Positions 55,722 through 63,999 of a DNA stretch of 64,000 nt are shown here, in pieces. The notes under the pieces were generated by a model. That model worked only from the letters and a program-made list of their open reading frames with translations, made no database searches and had not been told where the DNA came from. Source of the stretch: Lacinutrix jangbogonensis (GTDB lineage: Bacteria; Bacteroidota; Bacteroidia; Flavobacteriales; Flavobacteriaceae). Made by a program: the position numbers and the translations under genes. The stretch is taken from positions 248,001 to 312,000 of the forward strand of contig NZ_JSWF01000014.1 in the NCBI RefSeq assembly GCF_000797445.1, given 5' to 3'. How positions within the stretch are numbered: position 1 is the first letter of the stretch; each line of letters opens with the position of its first letter.

Positions 55722-57104
55722 TTATAAATTAAATTTTTCTAATCGACGATAAAGGGCAGCTCTGGTTAAACCTAATTCTTTAGCAGCCTTAGAGATGTTA
55801 CCATCATATTTGTCGATTGCTTTTTGAACTAATAGTTTTTCAATGTCTTGTAGGTTTAAATTATCAAATTCATTGCTGAGCACTTCATTTCCTTTAGGGA
55901 TAATAGTTAGATTAAAATCTGTAGGCAATATTTCATTATTATCAGCCATAATTACACCACGTTCTATAGTATGCTGAATCTCTCTAACATTTCCTGGCCA
56001 TTTATGATCTTGAAGTACTTTCATGGCCTCTTTAGTTATTTTTAAATGAGACTTTTGGTATTTTTCGCTATAGATATTTAAATAATGATTTATAAAATCA
56101 GTAATATCTTTTGGCCTAGCTCTAAGCGGTGGAATTGTGATTTCTACTGTGTTAATTCTAAATAATAAATCTTGTCTAAATTTACCTTGGGCAACCCATT
56201 CGTGAATGGGAACATTTGTAGCAAACAAAAGTCTCGCATTAAAAGGTCTTTCAATACCTTCTCCTAGTCTTGAAGTTTTTTTGTCTTGTAGTACTGTTAA
56301 TAATTTTGATTGTAAATTTAATGGCAAGTTTCCTATTTCATCTAAGAATAACGTGCCATCTTCAGCCATTTCAAAGCGACCTGGCTTGTCTTCTAAAGCA
56401 TCTGTAAAGGCCCCTTTTTTGTGCCCAAAAAGTTCACTTTCAAAAAGGCTTTCAGATAAAGAACCTAAATCTACATGAATAAAAGGCCCATTGTTTTGTG
56501 ACGATTTTTTATGTATTTCTCTAGCTAAATGCTGTTTACCTGTTCCGTTTTCACCTAGTACAATAATGTTTGCATCGGTTATACTTACCTTATCGATAAT
56601 ATTCATGACTTCTTGCATTTCATCAGAGTTGCCAATAACAGGACCGAATTGTTGATCACTACTTTTTAACAAAGTGTCATTAGTATGCTTAAGAATCGAG
56701 ATTTTATGATTTGATCTGCTCAGTGTAAGTCCTGCATGAACAGTAGCTAATAATTTTTCGTTAGTCCAAGGTTTTAGTATAAAGTCGAAAGCACCTAACT
56801 TAATGGCATTAACAGCCAATTCTACTTCTCCATAAGCTGTCATTAAAATTACAACCATCTTTGGATTAATTTTTAGTATATGCTTAAGCCAATACAAGCC
56901 TTCTTTTCCATCGTTAAAACCAATACGGTAGTTCATGTCCAAAACAATAACATCGATTTGCTCTTTTGAAAGTATTTGATTTATTTCTTTTGGATTGTTT
57001 CGTGTAATAACATTATCATAGTGCTTTTTTAATACCAATTTTGCCGATAACAAAATGTCTTCATCATCATCAATAATTAAAATTGAGGCCTTGGTTTTTG
57101 TCAT
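55722..57104 (-). CDS. NtrC-family sigma-54-dependent response regulator
   Basis: The start at 57104 (MTKTKASILIIDDDEDIL) gives 460 residues with the receiver domain at the N-terminus. The in-frame start 75 bp upstream would put the two regulatory palindromes inside the gene. Receiver: DDDED at 12-16 and phospho-acceptor Asp56 (VIVLDMN). AAA+ domain: Walker A GENGTGKQ at 184-191, sigma-54 contact loop GAFTDA at 231-236, Walker B TLFLDE. The C-terminal Fis-type helix-turn-helix reads KAAKELGLTRAALYRRLEK. It should bind upstream sites and drive sigma-54 promoters, evidently the divergent one at 57243. Confidence 0.95.
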   Translation of the reverse strand: MTKTKASILIIDDDEDILLSAKLVLKKHYDNVITRNNPKEINQILSKEQIDVIVLDMNYRIGFNDGKEGLYWLKHILKINPKMVVILMTAYGEVELAVNAIKLGAFDFILKPWTNEKLLATVHAGLTLSRSNHKISILKHTNDTLLKSSDQQFGPVIGNSDEMQEVMNIIDKVSITDANIIVLGENGTGKQHLAREIHKKSSQNNGPFIHVDLGSLSESLFESELFGHKKGAFTDALEDKPGRFEMAEDGTLFLDEIGNLPLNLQSKLLTVLQDKKTSRLGEGIERPFNARLLFATNVPIHEWVAQGKFRQDLLFRINTVEITIPPLRARPKDITDFINHYLNIYSEKYQKSHLKITKEAMKVLQDHKWPGNVREIQHTIERGVIMADNNEILPTDFNLTIIPKGNEVLSNEFDNLNLQDIEKLLVQKAIDKYDGNISKAAKELGLTRAALYRRLEKFNL

Positions 57105-57140
57105 TTTATAAGATCTAGTTATTTTGACTAATGTACAAAA

Positions 57141-57178
57141 TGTTCGATAACGAACAATAAAATGTTCGAAAATGAACA
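57141..57178. promoter_or_regulatory. Paired palindromes: probable enhancer (UAS) for the sigma-54 activator
   Basis: TGTTCGATAACGAACA (57141-57156) is a perfect inverted repeat with a 4-base centre. TGTTCGAAAATGAACA (57163-57178) is the same site with one mismatch. Their centres are 22 bp apart, two helical turns, so two activator dimers could bind on one face. They lie 65-100 bp upstream of the sigma-54 promoter and 37 bp upstream of the activator's own ATG, which fits both activation of the operon and autoregulation. Confidence 0.85.
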
Positions 57179-57242
57179 CTTTTTAATAATCTTAAAAAAC
57201 ATAAATAACTAATAGTAAGCATTTTATGTATTTTATTTTTTA

Positions 57243-57258
57243 TGGCACATCGATTGCT
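57243..57258 (+). promoter_or_regulatory. Sigma-54 (-24/-12) promoter of the peptide-export operon
   Basis: TGGCACATCGATTGCT matches the sigma-54 consensus TGGCAC-N5-TTGCW at every defined base, with GG at -24 (57244-57245) and GC at -12 (57256-57257). The predicted transcription start is about 57268-57270, some 20 bp before the first peptide ATG. It is the only such match I noticed in a non-coding region of the window. Confidence 0.9.
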
Positions 57259-57288
57259 CTTAGCTAGTCAAAATAAAAACATACCATT

Positions 57289-57375
57289 ATGAGAACATTA
57301 AATAACAATCAATTATCAGCAACTCTTACACAAACAAAAAGCCACGCTTGGAATAGTAAGAGACGTTACAGATAA
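57289..57375 (+). CDS. Small cationic peptide gene, copy 1
   Basis: A 28-codon gene directly downstream of the sigma-54 promoter. The peptide starts MRTLNNNQL, has SATLTQTKSHA in the middle and ends WNSKRRYR. It has no signal peptide, no double-glycine leader and no cysteine. The N-terminal half is neutral (Asn/Gln/Thr), the C-terminal half strongly basic with one Trp and one Tyr. No Shine-Dalgarno site is seen, which is normal for the phylum. It is the founder-like first of three tandem copies, with an exporter downstream, so it is a candidate exported signal, toxin or antimicrobial peptide. No known family comes to mind. Confidence 0.75.
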   Translation: MRTLNNNQLSATLTQTKSHAWNSKRRYR

Positions 57376-57426
57376 GTAACTAATTTATAAAATAACATTA
57401 TCATCAATCTATAAAAACAAACTATT

Positions 57427-57513
57427 ATGAGAACATTAAACAACAATCAATTAACAGGAACGCTTACACAAACAAAAAGTCATGCTTGGAATAGTAAGAG
57501 ACGTTACAGATAA
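57427..57513 (+). CDS. Small cationic peptide gene, copy 2
   Basis: This 28-codon gene sits exactly 138 bp after copy 1. It differs at six codons, four of them silent (codons 5, 12, 18, 19) and two conservative (Ser10 to Thr, Ala11 to Gly). The C-terminal WNSKRRYR is identical in protein and DNA. The silent bias is small in number but points to selection on a translated product. The 51-bp spacer is also similar to that after copy 1. Confidence 0.75.
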   Translation: MRTLNNNQLTGTLTQTKSHAWNSKRRYR

Positions 57514-57564
57514 GTAACTGATTTTTAAAATAGCATCATCAATCTATAAAAAAAACATACCATT

Positions 57565-57651
57565 ATGAGAACATTAATCAACAATCAATTAACAGGAACG
57601 CTTACACAAACAAAAAGCCATGTTTGGAATAGTAAGAGACGTTACAGATAA
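57565..57651 (+). CDS. Small cationic peptide gene, copy 3
   Basis: The third 28-codon copy, again exactly 138 bp from the previous one. It has Ile at position 5 in place of Asn and Val at position 20 in place of Ala; the rest equals copy 2 at protein level. Two variants in one copy and full conservation of the basic tail suggest that the tail is the functional part. The spacer behind it contains the expanded TCAA repeat. Confidence 0.75.
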   Translation: MRTLINNQLTGTLTQTKSHVWNSKRRYR

Positions 57652-57675
57652 GTAACCAATGTGTAAAATCGCATC

Positions 57676-57722
<47 letters not shown>

Positions 57723-57730
57723 CAAACAGT

Positions 57731-57850
57731 ATGAAAAAAGCAATAATAATTGAAACCGGACGTGAGCAAAAGCAAAATGACATATTGCTTTTCTTGAGTA
57801 GTAAAAAAATCCATTTATCAGAATTTAATCGACAGTTCTATAACATTTAA
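57731..57850 (+). CDS. Small ORF 4 of the operon, 39 residues
   Basis: ATG at 57731, ten bases after the microsatellite, opens a 39-codon frame starting MKKAIIIETGREQKQND and ending in LSEFNRQFYNI. It is not related to the tandem peptides. An upstream in-frame ATG at 57659 would add 24 residues made mostly of SINQ repeats encoded by the TCAA array; I judge this unlikely, because changes in repeat number would shift it. Position in the operon supports expression. Role unknown; possibly a second peptide or an accessory factor. Confidence 0.45.
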   Translation: MKKAIIIETGREQKQNDILLFLSSKKIHLSEFNRQFYNI

Positions 57851-57861
57851 TCCAAAAAACA

Positions 57862-57927
57862 ATGATTTCAGTATTAATTAAAATCGCAAATTTTATAGTA
57901 GATGTCGTGGTGCTCTGCGTATTCTAA
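57862..57927 (+). CDS. Small ORF 5, 21-residue hydrophobic peptide
   Basis: A 21-codon frame starts MISVLIKIANFIVDVV and ends LCVF, a single potential membrane helix. It begins 11 bp after ORF 4 and ends 33 bp before the adaptor gene. Short hydrophobic peptides next to transporters can be regulators or immunity helpers, but the frame is short enough to occur by chance. Confidence 0.3.
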   Translation: MISVLIKIANFIVDVVVLCVF

Positions 57928-57960
57928 ATACATAGTATTAGAAAAAAAATAAATATCATA

Positions 57961-59223
57961 ATGAAACAAGTAGGAATGGATAAACGGATAGAGAAGAAAA
58001 AATGGAGTCAGACAAAAACACTATACCTTATTGGCTTTATAGCCTTTGTAGTGCTTTCTGGTTTTGGTATCAATGTAATAAATAAAAAAACGTATAAAGT
58101 AGATGGTTCTAGAATTACAGTAAAAACGGTTACAGAAGGTGATTTTCAAGATGTAATTTTAATTGATGGAGACGTACAACCTATAAATCTTGTTTTAGTA
58201 AATACAATGGAAGGCGGAACAGTTGATGAAATTTTTGTTGAAGATGGCATTTTAGTAGAAAAAGGAACACCATTAGTGAAATTAAATAACTCAGCAGCCA
58301 CTTTGAGTTATATGAATCAAGAAACTGCTATTATAGAGCAAATAAATAATTTAAGAAGCTTAAAGTTATCATTAGAAAAAGATCAAAGAGATTTATCAGA
58401 ATCTTTAATCGACAGTGAAAATAGTTTAGCTGATGTTGCACGTGCTTATAAAATAGATTCTGTTTTATATTCAAAAGACATCGTGGCTAAAAATGATTTT
58501 ACAAACTCTAAAGAATCTTATAAATACCAACAAAAGAAGCGTGACTTTACGGATAAAAATGTTAAAAATAGTAAGCGCAATAACTTAACTCAAATTCAGC
58601 AAATTAATAGATCAATTTCGTTAATGCAGAGAAACTTAGAGTTTATTCATGCCAGCATAGATAAAATGTTAGTTCGTGCTCCTGTTTCTGGAATGCTGTC
58701 TTCATTCGATCCTGTAATTGGAGAATCTTACTCTAGAAATCAATCAGTTGCTAAAATAGATGTTCAGTCTGGTTTTAAAATTAGAGGACAAGTAGATGAG
58801 TATTATTTAAGTATGGTAAAGCCAGGACAATTAGCGCGTTTCTCTTTCGATGGTGTGCTTATAGATCTAAAAGTAAAAAAGGTACTTTCAGAAGTTGTGA
58901 ACCGACGTTTTGAAATCGAGTTAATATTTGTAAATGATCCTCCAAAGTCAATTACTAATGGACAATCATTACAAGTGCGTTTAGAACTTTCAAAAGCCCA
59001 AAAGTCAATATTAATTCCACGAGGCAGTTATTTTCAGTCTTCGGGAGGTCAATATGTATTTGTTCTTACCGCAGAAGATGAAGCTTATAAACGCTTTATA
59101 AAACTTGGAAATCAAAATCCTAGCTATTATCAAGTATTAGAAGGTTTAGAAAAAGGAGAAAAAATTATCACTTCATCTTATGATGAATTTAAAAATTACG
59201 AATCAATCAAAATAAACAAATAA
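57961..59223 (+). CDS. HlyD/MacA-type periplasmic adaptor protein
   Basis: The 420-residue protein has one N-terminal membrane helix (about 16-37, LYLIGFIAFVVLSGFGINVI). A split lipoyl domain follows (GGTVDEIFVEDGILVEKGTPLVKL and, after a coiled coil, MLVRAPVSGMLSS). The coiled coil spans about residues 115-235 (EKDQRDLSESLIDSENSLAD). A beta-barrel and C-terminal domain end in ILIPRGSYFQSSGGQYVFVL. It links an inner-membrane ABC permease to an outer-membrane channel. No TolC gene is in this operon, so a shared TolC is implied. The ATPase gene starts 3 bp later. Confidence 0.93.
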   Translation: MKQVGMDKRIEKKKWSQTKTLYLIGFIAFVVLSGFGINVINKKTYKVDGSRITVKTVTEGDFQDVILIDGDVQPINLVLVNTMEGGTVDEIFVEDGILVEKGTPLVKLNNSAATLSYMNQETAIIEQINNLRSLKLSLEKDQRDLSESLIDSENSLADVARAYKIDSVLYSKDIVAKNDFTNSKESYKYQQKKRDFTDKNVKNSKRNNLTQIQQINRSISLMQRNLEFIHASIDKMLVRAPVSGMLSSFDPVIGESYSRNQSVAKIDVQSGFKIRGQVDEYYLSMVKPGQLARFSFDGVLIDLKVKKVLSEVVNRRFEIELIFVNDPPKSITNGQSLQVRLELSKAQKSILIPRGSYFQSSGGQYVFVLTAEDEAYKRFIKLGNQNPSYYQVLEGLEKGEKIITSSYDEFKNYESIKINK

Positions 59224-59226
59224 ATC

Positions 59227-59922
59227 ATGATCAAATTAAACGAACTAACAAAAGTATATCGCACAGATGAAATAGAGTCAACAGCCTTAAATGCTGTTTC
59301 TTTTGAAATTAAACAAGGAGAATTTGTGTCAATAATGGGACCTTCAGGATGTGGGAAATCGACATTATTAAACATTTTAGGGATGCTAGATAAACCAGAA
59401 AGTGGAAGCTATGAGTTTCTAGGTAATGAGGTAGCGCATCTTAATGAAAAAGGAAGATCAGATGTTCGTAAAAAAAACATAGGCTTTATATTTCAAAACT
59501 TTAACCTTATCGATGAGCTTACTGTATTTGAAAACATAGAACTGCCTTTACTTTACAATAAAGTGCCATCAGCAGAAAGAAAACAACGTGTAAATGAACT
59601 AATGGAAAAAATTGGGATTGCACATAGAGCATCTCATTTTCCGCAACAACTATCTGGTGGGCAACAACAACGTGTTGCTGTAGCCAGAGCTTTAATAACA
59701 AAACCACCATTAATTTTAGCTGATGAGCCAACAGGTAACTTGGACAGTTCTCATGGTAATGAAGTTATGGAATTAATGTGCGAATTACACGAAGCGGGAA
59801 CGACTATAGTAATGGTAACGCACTCCTCTCACGATGCTAGTTATTCTGGACGTATTATTAATTTATTAGATGGCGAAGTTGTATCTGAAAAGAAAAACAA
59901 AATAGCGCAATCTGCCATATAA
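59227..59922 (+). CDS. MacB-type ABC transporter ATP-binding protein
   Basis: The 231-residue ATPase has Walker [19 protein letters not shown] (38-46 core), Q-loop [19 protein letters not shown], signature [18 protein letters not shown], Walker [15 protein letters not shown], and switch [10 protein letters not shown]-like MVTHSS. The sequence is of the MacB/LolD/FtsE class, which pairs with FtsX-fold permeases. It is separated from the permease gene by 19 bp. It would drive mechanotransmission rather than transport through the membrane helices. Confidence 0.95.
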   Translation: MIKLNELTKVYRTDEIESTALNAVSFEIKQGEFVSIMGPSGCGKSTLLNILGMLDKPESGSYEFLGNEVAHLNEKGRSDVRKKNIGFIFQNFNLIDELTVFENIELPLLYNKVPSAERKQRVNELMEKIGIAHRASHFPQQLSGGQQQRVAVARALITKPPLILADEPTGNLDSSHGNEVMELMCELHEAGTTIVMVTHSSHDASYSGRIINLLDGEVVSEKKNKIAQSAI

Positions 59923-59941
59923 TTTTTAAAAATTAGAAACT

Positions 59942-62347
59942 ATGTTTAAGAATTATATAAAAGTGGCTTTTAGAAGCCTCAATAAAAACAGAGTATATGC
60001 GGTCATTAATATTTTAGGACTTGCCTTAGGATTAGCCGTAACAATTCTAGTCTTTCTATTTATTAAAGATGAAACCAGTTACGAGAAACATTGGAGTGGG
60101 TACGAACGTATTTATAGAACCGGAATAAAGGCAGATATGATGGGTCAGAAAATGGATGCTCCTGCATCTCCAAGTCCAATGGCTAATGCCTTTAGAACTG
60201 AATTTACTGATGTAGAATCTGCAACACGAATTAATACTGTACACCAAGAAATATTAGTAAGTCACGAACAAACAAAAGTTTATATTCAAAAAGGAGTTTC
60301 TGTCGATAGTACATTTTTTAATGTATTTGATTACGAATTTGTTCTTGGAGATCCAAAAACAGCATTAAAAGAACCTAATGGGATAGTTTTAACCGAAGCA
60401 ACTGCTTTTAAGCTATTTGGTGACAAAAATGCTCTAGGTGAAGTAATTAAATACGATAACCGTCGCGATTATATTGTAAAGGGAATTGTAAAGGAACCTA
60501 AAGGGCATGCACACTTCCAGTTTAATATGTTTATGGCAGATCACAGTATCACCACAATGTGGATGAACAACAGCTGGATTACTTATGTTAAGCTAAAAGA
60601 AAATGTAGATTATAAAAGTTTTGAAGCAGAAATGCGACGTAATTTTATGAAAAAAATTGAACCAGATGTGGAACGATTTATGCAGGTTACTGTGGAGGAA
60701 TTTATAAAACAAGGTAATGCGTTCGAGTATCAATTAATGCCAGTTAAAGATATCCATTTGTATTCAAATAAAGATTTTGAAGTGCAACAAAATGGAAATA
60801 TTATGTACATTTATGTATTTATGGGAATTGCGTTTTTAGTGATCATAATTGCGGGAATTAATTTCATGAACTTATCGACTGCCAGAGCTGGCAAACGTGC
60901 TAAAGAAGTAGGTGTTAGAAAAGTATCAGGTGCTTCACGTAAAATGCTTATTACTCAATTTTTAATTGAATCTGTCATTCAAAGTTTTATAGCACTCTTT
61001 ATAGCATACATTTTAGTAGAATTATTTTTACCAGGTTTTAATAATATTATGGAGACTAATATTAATCTCTTTAATGAATATTTAGGGAAAACCATATTGT
61101 TTTCAGTACTTGTAACTTTATTCTATGGTCTTTTTGCAGGTAGTTATCCAGCATTCTTTATCTCTGCATTTAAACCTATTTCAGTATTAAAAGGTGATTT
61201 AACAAAAACTAAAGGTGGAGCGCTTTTAAGAAAAGGACTTGTAATTACGCAGTTTACGGCTTCAACAGTCTTGATTATTGGTATGATAATTATCTTTAAA
61301 CAAATTTCGTTTTTGCATAATAAAGATATTGGATTTAAGGGTGATCAAGTTATTGTTGTGCCTTTGCAAACCGATGATATGACAGAGAATTTTAGAAACT
61401 ACAAAAATGTATTTCTAAAAAATAGTAATGTACAAAGTATAACAAGAGCATCATATTACCCTGGAGATATTCCGAATCAAAACATGTTTTCTTTAGAAGG
61501 AAGTGAAGAAAAATTACCACTATGGAATATGGAGGTCGATTATGATTTTTTCAAGACTTTAAGTATTGAAATGTTTGAAGGACGTAAATTTAATGTAGAA
61601 AAAGATTCAGACTCTTTTCCAAGTTATATTTTAAACGAAGCAGCTGTTAACAATTTGAATATAGAAAATGCAGTAGGTAAACGTTTAGGAAGGTTTCGTG
61701 GTCCAGAAGGCAACTTACAATACGGAAATGTTATTGGTATTGTAAAAGATTTTCATATTGAAGGCTTTAATCAAGAAATAAGACCAATGGTATTAACCGT
61801 AAGTAATCAAGTTTGGTTTGCATCTTTTAAGATAGCAAATACAGATAGGAACAAAACGATAGCATTTATTGAAGGCGAATGGAATAAGCTAGAACCATCT
61901 CACCCATTTCGTTATACGTTTTTAGATCAAAAATTTGGAGCTTTATTGAAGCAACAAGAAAATTTTGGAACTATGTTTTTGTTTTTAACTATTCTTGCTA
62001 TTATTATTTCAGCAATGGGATTATATGGTCTTGCTTCTTACACAGCGGCTCAACGTACTAAGGAAATTGGTATTAGAAAAGTTTTAGGAGCCTCTGTTCC
62101 TAATGTTATGAAAATGCTAACCAAGGATTTTATTAAATTAGTACTGATTGCAAATTTCTTTGCTTGGCCTATTACTTATTTACTTGCCAAAAATTGGCTT
62201 ACAAACTTTTCATATCAAATAGATATGCCAATTATGCCATTTATATTTGCGACAGTATTAGCGTTAGTTATAGCATTAATTACAGTAAGCTTTCAAGCTT
62301 ATCAAGCGGCTACATCAGACCCTGTTCACGCCTTAAAATATGAATAA
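59942..62347 (+). CDS. MacB/FtsX-family ABC permease, 801 residues
   Basis: The protein has the duplicated layout usual in Bacteroidota: a first helix (YAVINILGLALGLAVTILVFLFI, about 20-42), a MacB periplasmic core, and an FtsX three-helix block (about 285-430, MYIYVFMGIAFLVIIIAGIN then STARAGKRAKEVGVRK). A second periplasmic core and a second FtsX block at the C-terminus follow (FLFLTILAIIISAMGLYGLA, RTKEIGIRKVLGASV). Both GKRAKEVGVRK and RTKEIGIRK coupling motifs are present. With the adaptor and ATPase it forms a MacAB-type pump. The cargo could be the small peptides encoded upstream (inference). Confidence 0.93.
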   Translation: MFKNYIKVAFRSLNKNRVYAVINILGLALGLAVTILVFLFIKDETSYEKHWSGYERIYRTGIKADMMGQKMDAPASPSPMANAFRTEFTDVESATRINTVHQEILVSHEQTKVYIQKGVSVDSTFFNVFDYEFVLGDPKTALKEPNGIVLTEATAFKLFGDKNALGEVIKYDNRRDYIVKGIVKEPKGHAHFQFNMFMADHSITTMWMNNSWITYVKLKENVDYKSFEAEMRRNFMKKIEPDVERFMQVTVEEFIKQGNAFEYQLMPVKDIHLYSNKDFEVQQNGNIMYIYVFMGIAFLVIIIAGINFMNLSTARAGKRAKEVGVRKVSGASRKMLITQFLIESVIQSFIALFIAYILVELFLPGFNNIMETNINLFNEYLGKTILFSVLVTLFYGLFAGSYPAFFISAFKPISVLKGDLTKTKGGALLRKGLVITQFTASTVLIIGMIIIFKQISFLHNKDIGFKGDQVIVVPLQTDDMTENFRNYKNVFLKNSNVQSITRASYYPGDIPNQNMFSLEGSEEKLPLWNMEVDYDFFKTLSIEMFEGRKFNVEKDSDSFPSYILNEAAVNNLNIENAVGKRLGRFRGPEGNLQYGNVIGIVKDFHIEGFNQEIRPMVLTVSNQVWFASFKIANTDRNKTIAFIEGEWNKLEPSHPFRYTFLDQKFGALLKQQENFGTMFLFLTILAIIISAMGLYGLASYTAAQRTKEIGIRKVLGASVPNVMKMLTKDFIKLVLIANFFAWPITYLLAKNWLTNFSYQIDMPIMPFIFATVLALVIALITVSFQAYQAATSDPVHALKYE

Positions 62348-62472
62348 CTAATTTGTGTTATATTAAATAATCAACTCCTAAAAAGCATTGGAGTAAGAAG
62401 TAACTTCTATTGAATATGAATTAAAGGAATTTTCTTTAAACGATAGGCAAGAAGAAGATGTATATTTTAGAG

Positions 62473-62508
62473 AGCGAGAAACTAATGATTATTAGTTTCT
62501 CGCTTTTT
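62473..62508 (+). terminator. Strong terminator of the peptide-export operon
   Basis: AGCGAGAAACTAAT (62473-62486) and ATTAGTTTCTCGCT (62491-62504) form a perfect 14-bp stem with a GATT loop, followed by a T-run to 62508. It lies about 125 bp past the permease stop; no gene is seen between. Confidence 0.9.
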
Positions 62509-62618
62509 AATTAGAGATTTTTTGTAAAAAAATGCTCGAATGATTTATAAGATATAATAAAACGAACCGTCTCATGTTTCTAAAATGATATACATGATGA
62601 AGCACTTAAGTATTTTGT

Positions 62619-63353
62619 TTAATAGTAGATCGTAGTTTCAGATTTAGGAAAAGTTAATTTATTACTTCCAGGAGAAAAGCCGTCCATAGAGGGTAAAGTT
62701 TCTAATTTCCTAATCATTTCTTTTTTCTCAGTTTTAGCACTTTCGTTTTCACAGTCTTCTGTTTCTTTTTCGTAACTAATTTTACCATTAGATAAATTAT
62801 AATCAAAAGTTTCGAAGTAATCACAAGGCGCTCCAGAATTAACTGTAGCACCTATTAATTGAAAATCGCCACTTTGATATCTATAGCGATGAGTATAATT
62901 CCATTTTTGACGACTCCCACCAAAATGGTTAATTACAAGACAATTTCGGTCAATAGAGATACCTTCAAATGGGTCTCCCATCACACCTCCTTGTTCACTA
63001 GTTAATATCGCGCTAGCTGATTTTTTCCACAACTCCCATTTGATATTGTTCTTTTTGTAAATGTATATTTGCCTTTCTGTTCCAAAATCAGTTTCTTTTT
63101 CAGTATCATAAACAATAATTTTTTCAGAAACACCATCTTTATCTAAATCTCCTTCTATTTCATTGAGGATTTTAAAAGTTTCTGGAGTTCTAATGAGTTC
63201 GGTTTTTTTAACTAATTTCACTTCTAATTCATCAATAGTTTTAGACGTTTTTTGTGTTTTAGTGAGTTCAGGTTTTTTAGTTTCTTAATTTTTACAAGAT
63301 ATAATTGAAAAAAGAAGTAACACTAAAACGTATTTAGATATGTGTTTTTTCAT
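62619..63353 (-). pseudogene. Lipoprotein with a stop codon just after its lipobox
   Basis: The frame from ATG at 63353 gives MKKHISKYVLVLLLFSIISC, a clean lipoprotein signal, followed by KN and a TAA at 63287-63285. The same frame is then open to 62619, with a linker ETKKPELTKTQKTSKTIDEL and a domain holding EGDLDKDGVSEKIIVYD (VCBS/calcium-like DxDxDG loop). A GTG at 63221 could start a 200-residue cytoplasmic form, but without the signal it would be mislocalised. One base change removes the stop. The mature domain is otherwise unrecognised. Confidence 0.8.
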
Positions 63354-63495
63354 TTTGAAGTAATGGGTTTGCATCTGGTTATTAGTTGGCTAGCTCTAAA
63401 TTAGGAAAAGAAAACGAACCAGAGTTAAACCTGCAGTGTTTCCCAGGTGAGCAAAAAAATAGCGTAATAAACTATATTATGTCTTAAGTAGTATT

Positions 63496-63999
63496 TTAAT
63501 TATGTGTTAATTTTGATATTATGTCTTCTTTATCTGGAAACAAAGACACAAGTTCTTTTCTAGTTTTAAGCTCAAAATCTTCAAAACTAAACCCTGGAGA
63601 TACTGTGCAACCCACTAAAGAATAGTCGTTTTTATTTATAACTTCAGCGGCGAACCAATAGCCGCCAGGAACAATAAACTGAGGCGTTTCTCCTTTACTA
63701 AAATCACGTCCAATAACATGTTTTGAGTGCACCCCTAATTCCGAAATCATATGTAAGAGTATTGGAGAACCATCGTAAAAATGCCAGATTTCGTCTTGTT
63801 TAATTCTATGTAAGGCCGAAAAGTTACCTGATGTTAAAAGAAAATAAATACAGGTAGAGTAATTTCTTTTACCCTCATAACGCGCTTCTAAATTCTCTTT
63901 ATTTATTTCTCCATGACTTCTATAGGTCTCCTTAAAATAACCGCCTTCGGGATGTGGTTCTAATTTTAATTCGTTTATTATGTTTTCAATCGAATTCAT
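63496..63999 (-). CDS. DUF985/cupin_5 family protein
   Basis: The 167-residue protein is a cupin: LKLEPHPEGGYFKETYRS near the N-terminus, STCIYFLLTSGNFSALHRIKQDEIWHFYDGSP (metal-binding motif 1 with His residues), PGGYWFAAEV, and SLVGCTVSPGFSFEDFEL (motif 2). It is complete, starting at the ATG at 63999 at the window edge. Family members bind a metal but lack an assigned reaction. Confidence 0.9.
   Translation of the reverse strand: MNSIENIINELKLEPHPEGGYFKETYRSHGEINKENLEARYEGKRNYSTCIYFLLTSGNFSALHRIKQDEIWHFYDGSPILLHMISELGVHSKHVIGRDFSKGETPQFIVPGGYWFAAEVINKNDYSLVGCTVSPGFSFEDFELKTRKELVSLFPDKEDIISKLTHN

Larger units (their letters stand above)
57289..57651 (+). repeat. Tandem 138-bp units carrying the peptide genes
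   Basis: Two complete units (57289-57426, 57427-57564) and the coding part of a third are about 90% identical, including parts of the 51-bp spacers (GTAACT...ATCATCAATCTATAAAA...ATT before each ATG). The unit length is a multiple of three. The fourth small ORF at 57731 follows a spacer with the same landmarks, as if it had replaced a fourth unit. Confidence 0.85.

Noticed and set aside
57104-57179. Upstream extension of the response regulator (25 extra residues)
   Set aside because: It would encode a non-homologous head and place both palindromes inside the gene; the receiver domain begins properly at the ATG at 57104.
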